34,785 nt of DNA from an uncultured Lachnospiraceae bacterium (GCA_947571775.1 CANOZK010000022.1:1-34785); one strand, 5' to 3'; shown: positions 22,375-31,132, counted from the stretch's first letter. Translations and numbers: made by a program. The notes: generated by a model from the letters alone, not told the origin.

Positions 22375-24395
22375 TCCTTACTGTCCTCCGCGCCATTCTT
22401 CTGCAAATAGATATCAATTTTATCTCCTATTTTTAGCTCCTGCTGGAAATAACTTTCCCGGCCGTTTACCCGTAACTGCAGGACGCCTTCGGGATTTTTT
22501 AGGTCAATGCCGGAATACTCCAGCAGATCCATCAGATAATAAGGGGTGTTGTCTTCTTTTTTTACCAAAAGCAATGGTTCCCCATTTAAAACAAAATTTT
22601 GCACCTGAGCGGGCTGGACACGGTTTTCTGTCTTATTCATTTCTTTTTGTTTCGGGGCGGCAGCCTCTGCTTTTTTCGGCTCTGGTTTGGCTGTCTCCGG
22701 CTTTGCTGGCGGCTCGAGTTCTGCAAATTCCTGTTCCTCCACAGGCGCTTTTGCAGCGGCTTTTGGCTGCTGTGGCTTGTCCTGCTCTTCCCTGCCTGTA
22801 ATCACCACATCCCCGGTTTTTAGAACCGTATCTAAGGGGACCATTTTTCCATTCACGGAAGTTTTGCTCTCATATCCCGGTTCCACGATATCCGCCAGGG
22901 TGACTTTCGCATTCTCCCCGTCGGACGCCGGCGTAAAATGAATCTGATCCCCTGCGTGAACCACCTGAGAGACTTTTGCATCGTTTCCGTTGATTTGCAG
23001 CTGCGACGGAATTCCGGGGGTGCCATGAAAAATCTTGCGCGTTCCATCCAACTGGATCACAATATTCCTTCCTGAACGAGCCAGCAAATCCTGGGAACGG
23101 TAGCCGTTCATCATCAGGATATCCAGCACGGTCAGGCTGCCGCTGCGAAACAATTTGGAACGCTTTCCGTTGAGCATTACATGACAACTGTCATTGATCA
23201 TATTCAGTCCCGCCGACACGGCAATTCCAAGAGGAGTCGCATACTCCGGGTTATTCAGATCGTACTCATCCGAAACCGCATTTACCGAAAAATTGTTTCC
23301 CGCAATGGCCACCCGGTTCTGATCCATTTCCAAATATTTCGATACACATTCCTGCATATCTGCCAGCTTGCTGCCGCCGCCCGCTAAGAAAACCGCCGAG
23401 GGCGCGTTGCCGTTGACCAACAGGATTTTTTCGGAAATCTCCTTGCACAGCGTCTTAAAAGCGCCGTCAATGCATGTGCGCACTTCTTCATTGGTCACCG
23501 TATGGGGCAGTCCCAGGATATCGGTAAATTCGATGTCGCCGTCTTCTTGGATCTGCATCTTTATATACTCCGCCGTCTGGAAATCCACCAGATAGCTTTT
23601 CATCACGGCCTCTGTGATCTCATCCCCTGCCACTGTGGCCATGGTATATCCGACAATGCTTCCATCCTTAGAAATGGCGATATCCGATGTGCCCGCGCCG
23701 ATATCCACCAACGCCAGATTCAAAAGGCGTATGTTTTCCGGGATTGCCGCATTGATGGCCGCGATTGGCTCCAGAGTCAGGCTGGCCACCTCCAGATCCA
23801 CCTTGCTCATTGTTGTATACAGGCTTTCTACGACCTCACTGGGCAGAAAAGTAGCAATTACATCTGCGCTGATCCGCCGCCCCTGATGATCCAAAAGATC
23901 GGATATGGGATAATTATCCAGAAGATACTGGGTCACGGTATATCCCACCAGGAAAAACTGCTTGCCCTCCTGGTCCATCTCCTGGGCAAACGCCTCCTCT
24001 GCCTTTTCCAAAGCGCCTGCCTCCAGACGTCCAATTGTTTCCTCATCTACCCGCTGCGCCTTTTCAAACTCCATCTCACAGAACGCTTTCTGGGTCTTCA
24101 ATGCCCTTCCGGCCGCGGCCACACACACATTGGTCAGCCTGCATTCCACTTTTTCCTCCAAGCGTTCCTTCACACGCTGGGCCACCTTCGCTACTTGTTC
24201 AATATCCTCAATCTGGCCGTCTATCATCGCCCTGCGGGTATGTTCTTCTTTATCGATAGCCAATACGTGCAGCTTCTCATCCCTGACCACCCCTACCAGG
24301 CCGATAATACTGCGCGTTCCGATATCCAATGCAAAAATCAGATCGTTCTGCCCTCTGGATGTCTGGACACTGGCTCTTCCTTTATTTATTTTCAC
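22371..24395 (-). CDS. FtsA-like actin-fold protein with extra C-terminal domain
   Basis: A 674-residue protein; the first 430 or so match the FtsA/PilM actin-like fold. Phosphate loop 1 is FALDIGTRSIIGLVG, phosphate loop 2 is ALVDIGAGTSDIAIS, and AVFLAGGGSKLADMQE is the adenosine motif; the SHS2/1C insertion lies between. Later come a sequence-variable domain (about 435-530), a Pro/Ala/Lys/Glu-rich linker (about 535-595) and a small folded-looking C-terminal domain (about 598-674). FtsA proper is near 420 residues and ends in an amphipathic membrane helix, which I do not see here. It is therefore probably not the divisome FtsA but a clostridial paralogue of unknown role. The start is GTG at 24395 after GGAGGAG. 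Confidence 0.85.
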   Translation of the reverse strand: MKINKGRASVQTSRGQNDLIFALDIGTRSIIGLVGVVRDEKLHVLAIDKEEHTRRAMIDGQIEDIEQVAKVAQRVKERLEEKVECRLTNVCVAAAGRALKTQKAFCEMEFEKAQRVDEETIGRLEAGALEKAEEAFAQEMDQEGKQFFLVGYTVTQYLLDNYPISDLLDHQGRRISADVIATFLPSEVVESLYTTMSKVDLEVASLTLEPIAAINAAIPENIRLLNLALVDIGAGTSDIAISKDGSIVGYTMATVAGDEITEAVMKSYLVDFQTAEYIKMQIQEDGDIEFTDILGLPHTVTNEEVRTCIDGAFKTLCKEISEKILLVNGNAPSAVFLAGGGSKLADMQECVSKYLEMDQNRVAIAGNNFSVNAVSDEYDLNNPEYATPLGIAVSAGLNMINDSCHVMLNGKRSKLFRSGSLTVLDILMMNGYRSQDLLARSGRNIVIQLDGTRKIFHGTPGIPSQLQINGNDAKVSQVVHAGDQIHFTPASDGENAKVTLADIVEPGYESKTSVNGKMVPLDTVLKTGDVVITGREEQDKPQQPKAAAKAPVEEQEFAELEPPAKPETAKPEPKKAEAAAPKQKEMNKTENRVQPAQVQNFVLNGEPLLLVKKEDNTPYYLMDLLEYSGIDLKNPEGVLQLRVNGRESYFQQELKIGDKIDIYLQKNGAEDSKE

Positions 24396-24429
24396 GGTGC
24401 ATCTCCTCCATGCATTTTATCTGAATCCC

Positions 24430-24458
24430 ATTTTAACACAATCTTACCTCCATGCCAA
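24430..24458 (-). promoter_or_regulatory. Predicted sigma-A promoter of the FtsA-like-hisC operon
   Basis: On the minus strand TTGGCA (24453-24458), 17-bp spacer, TAAAAT (24430-24435) with a TGT extended -10, about 35 bp upstream of the GTG start. Confidence 0.7.
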
Positions 24459-24497
24459 GCATCAGAACACGGCCATCCCTGCTGTATATTCATACGA

Positions 24498-24531
24498 TGA
24501 AAAAAATGGCGAAGTGCTCCCCGCCATTTTT
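24498..24531 (-). terminator. Terminator after comFB-like gene
   Basis: AAAAATGGCG (24502-24511) pairs with CGCCATTTTT (24522-24531) around a 10-nt loop. On the minus strand the stem runs into a T tract. It ends the fprA-comFB unit. Confidence 0.85.
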
Positions 24532-24568
24532 CTCGGATGGAATTTTAGAGTCTGTTTACCAACATACT

Positions 24569-24835
24569 CTAGTGCCTTGGCTTCTCCGAAACCAGCTTGA
24601 CACCTTCTGCAATCAGAAGGATCATCTGATTTTCCAAATCTGGATCCAACTGTATGGACTTGGAATACAGTTCGCCGCTCACCGTTGACACATATTTCGG
24701 TTTAAGCTTGCTCAGCACAAATGCCGCCACGTCGGACTGGCACTGGTCGCACTGACAAATTCCCGACTTCTCAATGATGCTTTTCATACGCCCTATCACA
24801 ATGTCTTCCATTACGTTTTTTACTTTTACTGCCAT
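24569..24835 (-). CDS. comFB: ComFB-family protein
   Basis: An 88-residue protein of the late competence ComFB family (PF10719). The N-terminal helix NVMEDIVIGRMKSII is followed by Cys27, Cys29 and Cys32 in CQCDQC, a probable zinc site, and DVAAFVLSKLKPKYV, the family signature. In Bacillus the gene sits in the comF operon; cyanobacterial homologues have been reported to bind cyclic dinucleotides. Here it follows fprA by 14 bp with no com genes, so a DNA-uptake role is not supported by context. A signalling or regulatory role is possible. Confidence 0.88.
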   Translation of the reverse strand: MAVKVKNVMEDIVIGRMKSIIEKSGICQCDQCQSDVAAFVLSKLKPKYVSTVSGELYSKSIQLDPDLENQMILLIAEGVKLVSEKPRH

Positions 24836-24849
24836 AATCCCTTACTCCT

Positions 24850-26016
24850 TTACTTTCGGTGTGCCAGCTCATGCGCCAACTTTTCGATTTGTTCCTTTAC
24901 GGTTTCGTTCATAGCCGAATGGATGGTAATACAGTTCTCAGCAAACGTAATCTCGCGGGATTTTTCAAACGCAGCCTTCATCACGGAAATTGCCCGCGGA
25001 GTCCAGGAACCGTTTTCAATCAAAGCAATGGTGCGATTCTGATATTTCCTCTCCCTCAGATTCTCCAGGTAAGACGTCATAAATGGAAAAATCCCCCCAT
25101 TGTATGTGGTGGTAGCCAAAACCAGCTTATCATACCGAAAGGCATCGGCCACAGCCCTGGACATATCGCACCTTGCCAGGTCGTAGCAGACAACCTCGGA
25201 TATGCCTGCCTCGTCAAGCTTCCTGCACAGCAGCTCAACCGCCGCTTTGGTATGTCCGTAAATAGATGTATAGCAGACACAGATCCCCTTCTCCTCCGGC
25301 CGATAGCTGGACCAAATATCATACAGATTCAGGTAATATCCCAAATTTTCTTTCAGCACAGGCCCGTGCAGCGGACAAATCATAGATATCTCAAGCTCTG
25401 CCGCTTTCTTGAGCACATTCTGCACCTGTTTTCCATATTTTCCCACAATACCGATATAATATCTTCTGGCTTCTTCCGTCCAATCTTCCTCCACATCCAA
25501 CGCCCCGAATTTCCCAAAACCGTCTGCGGAAAAGAAGATTTTTTCACTGGATTCATAGGTCATCATCACTTCCGGCCAGTGAACCATCGGCGCATATACA
25601 AAAGTCAGGGTATGACTGCCCAGAGAAAGAGTTTCCCCTTCCTGCACAGCCAAGGTGCGCTCCAGCTTCATATTCGGGAAGAACTGGCCTATCATTTGAA
25701 AAGTTTTCGCATTGCCTATAATCGTAACGGAAGGGTATTTTTTTACAAATGCCTCAATGGATGCGGCATGATCCGGCTCCATATGCTGTACAACCAGATA
25801 ATTCGGCTGCGCTCCGTCCAAAACTTCCTCCACACTCGCAAGCCACTCCTGTGTTTTCGCCTGGTCAATGGTATCCATAACCGCAATGGAATCATCCACA
25901 ATCACATAGGAATTATAAGCGATTCCTTGCGGGACTGCATACTGGCCCTCAAACAAATCCACCTCATGATCGTTCGCCCCTACATAGTAAATAGAATCTG
26001 TTACATGACTTACCAT
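24850..26016 (-). CDS. fprA: FprA-type flavodiiron protein
   Basis: A 388-residue soluble flavodiiron protein that reduces oxygen to water (or NO to N2O), protecting anaerobes. The metallo-beta-lactamase domain holds the diiron ligands: His78-x-Glu80-x-Asp82-His83, His146 in VHWPE, Asp165 in FSADGFG and His217 in LHGPV. The C-terminal flavodoxin domain starts near 245 with YTSIYGHT as the FMN loop. No fused rubredoxin is present, so electrons come from a separate partner. GGAGGAG precedes the ATG, and a consensus promoter lies 37 bp upstream. Confidence 0.95.
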   Translation of the reverse strand: MVSHVTDSIYYVGANDHEVDLFEGQYAVPQGIAYNSYVIVDDSIAVMDTIDQAKTQEWLASVEEVLDGAQPNYLVVQHMEPDHAASIEAFVKKYPSVTIIGNAKTFQMIGQFFPNMKLERTLAVQEGETLSLGSHTLTFVYAPMVHWPEVMMTYESSEKIFFSADGFGKFGALDVEEDWTEEARRYYIGIVGKYGKQVQNVLKKAAELEISMICPLHGPVLKENLGYYLNLYDIWSSYRPEEKGICVCYTSIYGHTKAAVELLCRKLDEAGISEVVCYDLARCDMSRAVADAFRYDKLVLATTTYNGGIFPFMTSYLENLRERKYQNRTIALIENGSWTPRAISVMKAAFEKSREITFAENCITIHSAMNETVKEQIEKLAHELAHRK

Positions 26017-26052
26017 ATCCCCGCTCCTCCTTCGCTTTCTTTTACGTACTCT

Positions 26053-26081
26053 ATTATAACTTCAACCGTTTTCTCAATCAA
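26053..26081 (-). promoter_or_regulatory. Predicted sigma-A promoter of fprA-comFB
   Basis: On the minus strand TTGATT (26076-26081), 17-bp spacer, TATAAT (26053-26058). Confidence 0.75.
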
Positions 26082-26131
26082 CTTATTTTTTGTATTTTAT
26101 TCCAATCTTATGCTGTGTTCGCCTACATTCC

Positions 26132-27988
26132 CTATAAAATCTGAATTCGATATTTTTCCAGCCAGTAATTTACTTGAAGCATATAAGCCAGCATTTGCGG
26201 CCCGGCCATCAGTTGCCCATACCAAGGTTTCCCGTAATCGGACGGACTGTCCAGAAATGCCTGCACCTTTTTTGTGTCCAACAATGCCCGGATAGGCGCC
26301 GACGTTTCTGCCAAAACCTCTTTTAAACGATTACCCAACATTTCCTCATAAGCAGGGTCGTAGGTCTTTGGATATGGACTTTTTCTCCGCCAGAGAATCT
26401 CTTTCGGCAGTTGCCCTTCGGCTGCATAGCGGAGAAGTCCCTTTACAATGCTGTTGGGGCATTTCATATGCCATGGAACGTTGAATACATATTCTACAAT
26501 CCGATGATCCGCAAGGGGCACCCTGGCTTCCAGACCATTGTACATACTGGTGCGATCCATTCTGTCCAAAAGCGTGACCATAAACCAGCGCAGATTCAGA
26601 TAGGCAATCTCTCTTCTTCTTTTCTCCTCTGGACTGTCTTCCAGAAGAACAGGCGTCTCACGGATGGTTTTCTCATAAGCTGCACAAGCATATTCCTCCA
26701 TAGAAAGGCTGCGAATCAAGCCGTCGTCCAGCAGGGTCTGCCGCGGCTCTTGGCTCATGGACCAGGGAAAGGCATTGGTCTGGAAAGCCTTCGGATCGTG
26801 GAACCATGGATACCCGCCAAAGATCTCATCCGCACATTCGCCAGTCAGAACCACCTTGTTCTCCTCCGTCACCCGTGAACAAAAATAAAGCATAGAAGAC
26901 TCCACGTCTGCCATGCAGGGAAGATCTCTGGCATCTACGGCTTTATACAGACACCCTATCTGATCCCGATTACTGCATTCCAAAAAACGATGGTTCGTAC
27001 CTGCAAAAGAAACCATCATCTCTGCATAAGGACGATCCTGACTGGGCTGGAAAGAATTCGACTGAAAATACCGGTTATTATCCTGAAAATCAAAAGAAAA
27101 CGTATTTAGCACTTTTCCTTGTCTTTTCAGTTCTTTTGCACAAATCGCCGTAACCAGGCTGCTGTCTATCCCCCCGGAGAGAAAGGTGCTGATGGGAATA
27201 TCGGAAAGCATCTGTTTCTTTACGGCGTCCTCCACAAGCCATGCAGTCTTTTCAATCGTTTCCTCCATGGAATCCTCATGCGGACGACTTTTAAGCTCCC
27301 AGTATGCCTCTGTGACGCAGCCCTTCCTGCTGCATGTCAGACAATGTCCGGGGAGAACTTCTTGAATTCCTTTGAAAACTCCTGTTCCATAAGATTTAGC
27401 CGGACCAAGCGCAAAAATCTCGCAAAGTCCGCTGCGATCCAAGATTGGACGAACGCCCGGATAAGCGAACAGCCCTTTGATTTCAGAGGAAAAAACCAGT
27501 GTTCTGCCTTCGTCTGCCAGCGTATAAAACAAAGGCTTCACGCCCAGACGATCCCGAAACAAATAGATTTCTCGGGAGACTGAATCCCAAAGTGCAATCG
27601 AGAAAATACCATTCAATTTTTTGATATAATCTTTCCCATGAAGCATATATCCGTTCAAAATCACTTCGGTATCGCTTGTGGTGCCAAACGCGGCTCCTTC
27701 CAGCAACAGTTCTCTTTTGAGTTCTTTCATATTGTAAATTTCACCATTAAAACTAATGGCGCATTCACGGCCCGCTTCCTTCTTTACCATAGGCTGTTGC
27801 CCGGTAACCAAGTCAATAATTTCCAGACGCACATGGGCCAGGCCGCATAACGAACTCAGATAAATTCCCTCGTTATCTGGCCCTCTTCGTTTCTGCACCC
27901 GGTTCATATCCTCTAAGATATGCTGCCATTTAGGCCTTTGCGTTGTGTAATCCATACTGGGGTTGTAAAAACCGGCGATTCCGCACAT
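26132..27988 (-). CDS. asnB: Asparagine synthase (glutamine-hydrolysing)
   Basis: A 618-residue class II glutamine amidotransferase. Cys2 after the initiator Met is the nucleophile (MCGIAGFYNP). ISFNGEIYN and GYMLHGKDYIKKLNGIFSIALWD belong to the glutaminase domain. FLSGGIDSSLV is the pyrophosphate loop of the synthetase domain, and LTGECADEIFGGYPWF a later active-site motif. It makes asparagine from aspartate, glutamine and ATP. AAGGAG precedes the ATG, 33 bp after dpaB. This places it in the sporulation operon, as a possible counterpart of the sporulation-linked AsnO of Bacillus, although constitutive use is not excluded. Confidence 0.95.
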   Translation of the reverse strand: MCGIAGFYNPSMDYTTQRPKWQHILEDMNRVQKRRGPDNEGIYLSSLCGLAHVRLEIIDLVTGQQPMVKKEAGRECAISFNGEIYNMKELKRELLLEGAAFGTTSDTEVILNGYMLHGKDYIKKLNGIFSIALWDSVSREIYLFRDRLGVKPLFYTLADEGRTLVFSSEIKGLFAYPGVRPILDRSGLCEIFALGPAKSYGTGVFKGIQEVLPGHCLTCSRKGCVTEAYWELKSRPHEDSMEETIEKTAWLVEDAVKKQMLSDIPISTFLSGGIDSSLVTAICAKELKRQGKVLNTFSFDFQDNNRYFQSNSFQPSQDRPYAEMMVSFAGTNHRFLECSNRDQIGCLYKAVDARDLPCMADVESSMLYFCSRVTEENKVVLTGECADEIFGGYPWFHDPKAFQTNAFPWSMSQEPRQTLLDDGLIRSLSMEEYACAAYEKTIRETPVLLEDSPEEKRRREIAYLNLRWFMVTLLDRMDRTSMYNGLEARVPLADHRIVEYVFNVPWHMKCPNSIVKGLLRYAAEGQLPKEILWRRKSPYPKTYDPAYEEMLGNRLKEVLAETSAPIRALLDTKKVQAFLDSPSDYGKPWYGQLMAGPQMLAYMLQVNYWLEKYRIQIL

Positions 27989-28021
27989 GTTTCATTCTCC
28001 TTTTTATACAAATGCAGTCAA

Positions 28022-28600
28022 TTAGCACAGAATGGGCTGATACTGTCGGCCTTGCAGAGCCGCTTCCAAAGAAGGAATCAAAAGCTCCGTGCGCGCAATC
28101 ATAGAATTTGGCTTCGCCTTGGGATTATCCTGGCCAAACGGAATGAAATAAATGTTCTTTGTATTCAGAAGCAGGCCGATATTTTTCATATTCATCCCCA
28201 GCGCATCGTTGGTGGAAACAGAAATCAGAAGCGGCTTATTGTTCCGAAGGTGTGCTTTTGCCGCCATCAATACGGGAGTATCGGTAATACCGTTGGCAAG
28301 TTTTGCGATTGTATTGCCTGTACACGGAAAAAGAACCAGAATATCAAACAGGCTGCCTGGGCCAATCGGCTCCGCTTCGGGTATACTCATCATAGGTTTT
28401 CTGCCTGTAATTTCTCCTGCGCGTCGGATAAAATCTTCTGCCTTTCCAAATCGGCTGTTAAGAGTCTGCGCCGCGTCTGAAAAAATGGTCTGTATGACGG
28501 CTTCCTCCGCAGCCAGTTTCTGAAGTTCCTGAAACACTTTTTCATACGTACAGAAAGAGCCGGTAAGGGCTATTCCGATATGCTTACCTTTTAAAGACAT
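28022..28600 (-). CDS. dpaB: Dipicolinate synthase subunit B
   Basis: A 192-residue flavoprotein-like subunit of dipicolinate synthase (SpoVFB). GKHIGIALTGSFCTYEKVF at the N-terminus, VLFPCTGNTIAKLANGITDTP and PLLISVSTNDALGMNMKNIG are hallmark segments. Together with DpaA it oxidises the dihydrodipicolinate-pathway intermediate to dipicolinic acid in the mother cell; the Ca chelate is loaded into the spore core for heat resistance. The ATG lies inside the end of dpaA (10-bp overlap) with AGGAG upstream, so translation is probably coupled. Confidence 0.95.
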   Translation of the reverse strand: MSLKGKHIGIALTGSFCTYEKVFQELQKLAAEEAVIQTIFSDAAQTLNSRFGKAEDFIRRAGEITGRKPMMSIPEAEPIGPGSLFDILVLFPCTGNTIAKLANGITDTPVLMAAKAHLRNNKPLLISVSTNDALGMNMKNIGLLLNTKNIYFIPFGQDNPKAKPNSMIARTELLIPSLEAALQGRQYQPILC

Positions 28601-29478
28601 TTTCCAACACTCCTTTCAAAATTTTTCTCAACGATATTTTTGATCGCCCTAGCCGACGAAAGCGGCGCATATTTTCCTGGAAGGCCCGGACACAGCACAG
28701 CCGAAATCCCCAACTCTTTGGCGGCTTCAAAATCTACGCCGCCTGGGGAAGAGGCAATATCAATAATGGTAACCGAACGCTTCATCTTTGCAAGAAGCTT
28801 TTTGGACACAACTAAAGCCGGAATCGTGTTAAAAACAAAGTCAAACTCTCCGGGACACGCTCCAAACTCTTTTAAGGCAATGGTCTTGTCAGCAATGAGC
28901 GATGCCTGAGCGCGTTCTTCCTCCGAATTGGTAACCACAGATATATGACAAAACATCCCTTTTAAATAATGGGAAAGTGTACATCCGCATTTTCCATAAC
29001 CCAAAACTGCGCAGGAGCTTTGGTGCAGATTCATCGGACTTCGCCCGATCGCCTCACACACAGCGCCTTCCGCGGTTGCAAGGGTATTAAAATACGAAAG
29101 CTGCGGATTTTCCATCAAATCAAAAACCCGCACGCCCTTTTTCCTGGCAGCCAGCCGAAAATCTCTGGATATACACCCGGCAAAAAGAGACTGGCCGGAT
29201 TTTAGATTCGATAAAAGCAACTTTATCGGCAAAGGCTGTTCAAGCACAGACTGATTCAGAACCTCCCCGTTTTTACAGAACGGAATCGGACCTATGAGAC
29301 AGGGGGCCAAGCTGCAGAACTCTGACAACGAGCCTGCACAGAATACAGAAGCAGCATCTGCACAAATCCCATAGCAGCAGACACGGCCTGCGCCGCGGGC
29401 AAGCTCTTCGGCAAGATATACCTGGCGCATATCGCCGCCGATCACTGCATAGTCGTAACCATAGCATTGGCATTTCAT
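28591..29478 (-). CDS. dpaA: Dipicolinate synthase subunit A
   Basis: A 295-residue subunit (SpoVFA), the NAD(P)-binding dehydrogenase-like half of dipicolinate synthase. YAVIGGDMRQVYLAEEL opens the N-terminal domain, SSCAVLGYGKCGCTLSHYL is the Rossmann loop, and DIASSPGGVDFEAAKELGI with PGLPGKYAP is the C-terminal signature. Cys content is high for the family. AGGAG precedes the ATG. A near-perfect sigma-K-type promoter stands directly upstream, as expected for a late mother-cell gene. Confidence 0.95.
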   Translation of the reverse strand: MKCQCYGYDYAVIGGDMRQVYLAEELARGAGRVCCYGICADAASVFCAGSLSEFCSLAPCLIGPIPFCKNGEVLNQSVLEQPLPIKLLLSNLKSGQSLFAGCISRDFRLAARKKGVRVFDLMENPQLSYFNTLATAEGAVCEAIGRSPMNLHQSSCAVLGYGKCGCTLSHYLKGMFCHISVVTNSEEERAQASLIADKTIALKEFGACPGEFDFVFNTIPALVVSKKLLAKMKRSVTIIDIASSPGGVDFEAAKELGISAVLCPGLPGKYAPLSSARAIKNIVEKNFERSVGKCL

Positions 29479-29507
29479 TGGGAAAACTCCTGAAAAGCAA
29501 GTTTATT

Positions 29508-29536
29508 TATCATATGTAAGAAGCCGAAAATATGTT
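29508..29536 (-). promoter_or_regulatory. Predicted sigma-K promoter of dpaA-dpaB-asnB
   Basis: On the minus strand AACA (29533-29536), 16 bp, CATATGATA (29508-29516), matching the sigma-K pattern AC-N17-CATANNNTA. It lies 30 bp upstream of dpaA in a 67-bp gap, which otherwise holds only the ribosome binding site. Confidence 0.75.
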
Positions 29537-29545
29537 ATATCCAAA

Positions 29546-30556
29546 TCACTCCCTCTCCTTTTGCAAAACGGATTTTACATAGTCCCCTAACTGGCTCCAG
29601 GCCAACTGCTGCACATAGTCCGCTCCATTGCCCAAGCTTCCGTAAAAAGGCGGCTTCACCTTCCGGATCTTATCCAACAGTTCTTCTTGCTTCCACATCC
29701 GCAAAAGCTTCTCAAACTGCCCGATTTTCCCCTGGGAGATAAAGTCAGACAGCACCGGCATATAAATTTTTCGGCATCGGCTCAGCAGACGACACCAGTC
29801 CTGAACCCCCTGTCCTACATCCAAAATAACTACCTCATAGGCGCTGTGCAAAAGCAGCTCGTCCAACAATTGTTCCCACTGTTCCAGGGATGTTCCCCAA
29901 ATATCCGCAGGCGTGGCCACAGGAGGCACAAAATCCAGATTGTTGACCGTTTCCACCATGGACGGAAGCTGATACGCCACATGGCTGTTTTCCTGGCGAA
30001 TAGAATAGAGCAGATCGCTTAATGTATGTTTAAAGTTTTTCTGAAACAGGACTTCAAATCCAGAAAATTCTTCCATATTGATATAAAGCGCCGCTCGCTC
30101 CCTGGCCAAAATCTGTCCCAGAGTCAATGCAAAAGAAGTCTTTAGCGATCTTCCCAGCGGGGAATATACCCCAATCAGATCCATGCGCCTGCCTGCCATG
30201 GCAGGCTTCTGCGCTTCCAATACTTCCTCCCCATAACACGCCATGACCTCCCGAATCACTTGATCCGAGGACTGATATTTGTACACACTGGGATATTGAT
30301 CCAATTTGGGATCGTGTACACCCTCCGATAAAATCATCGTATTTTCTATGGCCAGTTTCTTTACCTGGCTGCATATGGCTTTATCCGATATTAGAAGAAT
30401 GTCAATCTCCTCCCTGGAACCATATTCCACAAGAGCATCTGCATTCGTAAACGCCTGAATCTCAAACGGAACGCTCCTTTTCTGATTGATATACTCCATA
30501 AAATTATAGGCATAAGCCTTTTCCACATCACAGATTGCTAATATACTTTTTTTCAA
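29546..30556 (-). CDS. TadZ/CpaE-like pilus assembly protein, degenerate P-loop
   Basis: About 336 residues. The N-terminal 120 residues resemble an atypical receiver domain (LAICDVEKAYAYNFMEYIN, then DILLISDKA), followed by a ParA/MinD-type domain as in CpaE/TadZ, which places Tad pilus machinery at the cell pole. The Walker A segment reads SPLGRSLKTS instead of SPKGGxGKTT: the Lys-Thr pair is kept but the glycines and signature lysine are changed, so ATP hydrolysis is doubtful. DVGQGVQDW resembles the Walker B region. There is no ATG: the start is one of two consecutive TTG codons; TTG at 30556 has 6-nt spacing from AGGAGG and overlaps the stop of the peptidase gene. Confidence 0.8.
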   Translation of the reverse strand: MKKSILAICDVEKAYAYNFMEYINQKRSVPFEIQAFTNADALVEYGSREEIDILLISDKAICSQVKKLAIENTMILSEGVHDPKLDQYPSVYKYQSSDQVIREVMACYGEEVLEAQKPAMAGRRMDLIGVYSPLGRSLKTSFALTLGQILARERAALYINMEEFSGFEVLFQKNFKHTLSDLLYSIRQENSHVAYQLPSMVETVNNLDFVPPVATPADIWGTSLEQWEQLLDELLLHSAYEVVILDVGQGVQDWCRLLSRCRKIYMPVLSDFISQGKIGQFEKLLRMWKQEELLDKIRKVKPPFYGSLGNGADYVQQLAWSQLGDYVKSVLQKERE

Positions 30557-31065
30557 CAAATCCCTCCTATATACAGGAACACGCCCAATAAAACGGGCAG
30601 GGTAAAATGAAAATTCTCCGCTTGTTCTCCCGTTTGGCGGTATGGCCTGCGTTCTCTGCTCTTTACATATATTCTGAAATAATCGGCGAAATACCGAGGA
30701 CGAACTATCAGTGTTCCACTGGAGACAAGAAGCCCCAGCGATAAGATTCCCCCAAAGAAAAAAGATAGAAACATCAAATGAAAAGCTGCCCGTGCGCCCA
30801 AAATCCCGCCCAGAACGGACAGCAGCTTGATGTCCCCCGCTCCAAGCATACGGAAATAAAACAGCGGAAATAAACAGACAATTGGTATACTAGATCCGGC
30901 AAAAAATTGCAGAACGCCATCCCATTCCCTTGCCGCATACTGTAAACACCATCCCCATATCCACCCTGCCATTATCCAGACATTCGCCACCTTCTGTCTG
31001 TGCAGATCCATAGCAAATGCCGCTGTGGCAAAAATAGCCGCTGATAACAGCTTTATGATGTACAT
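30553..31065 (-). CDS. A24-family prepilin peptidase (TadV/CpaA type)
   Basis: A 170-residue membrane aspartic peptidase with about four to five TM segments. The two catalytic aspartates are in AMDLHRQKVANVW and the GxGD motif GAGDIKLLSVLGG. It lacks the N-methyltransferase domain of classical PilD, like the short TadV/CpaA enzymes that process Flp prepilins. AAGGAGATGAGGT precedes the ATG. The downstream TadZ-like gene overlaps its stop codon. No prepilin, TadA, TadB or TadC gene is in the window; the substrate must lie elsewhere. Confidence 0.9.
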   Translation of the reverse strand: MYIIKLLSAAIFATAAFAMDLHRQKVANVWIMAGWIWGWCLQYAAREWDGVLQFFAGSSIPIVCLFPLFYFRMLGAGDIKLLSVLGGILGARAAFHLMFLSFFFGGILSLGLLVSSGTLIVRPRYFADYFRIYVKSRERRPYRQTGEQAENFHFTLPVLLGVFLYIGGIC

Positions 31066-31132
31066 ACCTCATCTCCTTTTTTTCATCTTCTGTTTTTGTT
31101 TTGCATGTTTTATCCAAAAAAATCATAATCTG

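Noticed and set aside
23502..24500. Long plus-strand open frame opposite the FtsA-like gene
   Set aside because: Shadow frame of a conserved gene; no ribosome binding site and no recognisable domain.
24569..24835. Competence locus
   Set aside because: Only a ComFB-like gene is present; no comFA, comFC or other uptake gene lies near it.
24859..26295. Long plus-strand open frame opposite fprA
   Set aside because: It is antisense to a clearly conserved gene with all diiron ligands, has no ribosome binding site, and its translation is low-complexity in His/Ile/Arg without family likeness.
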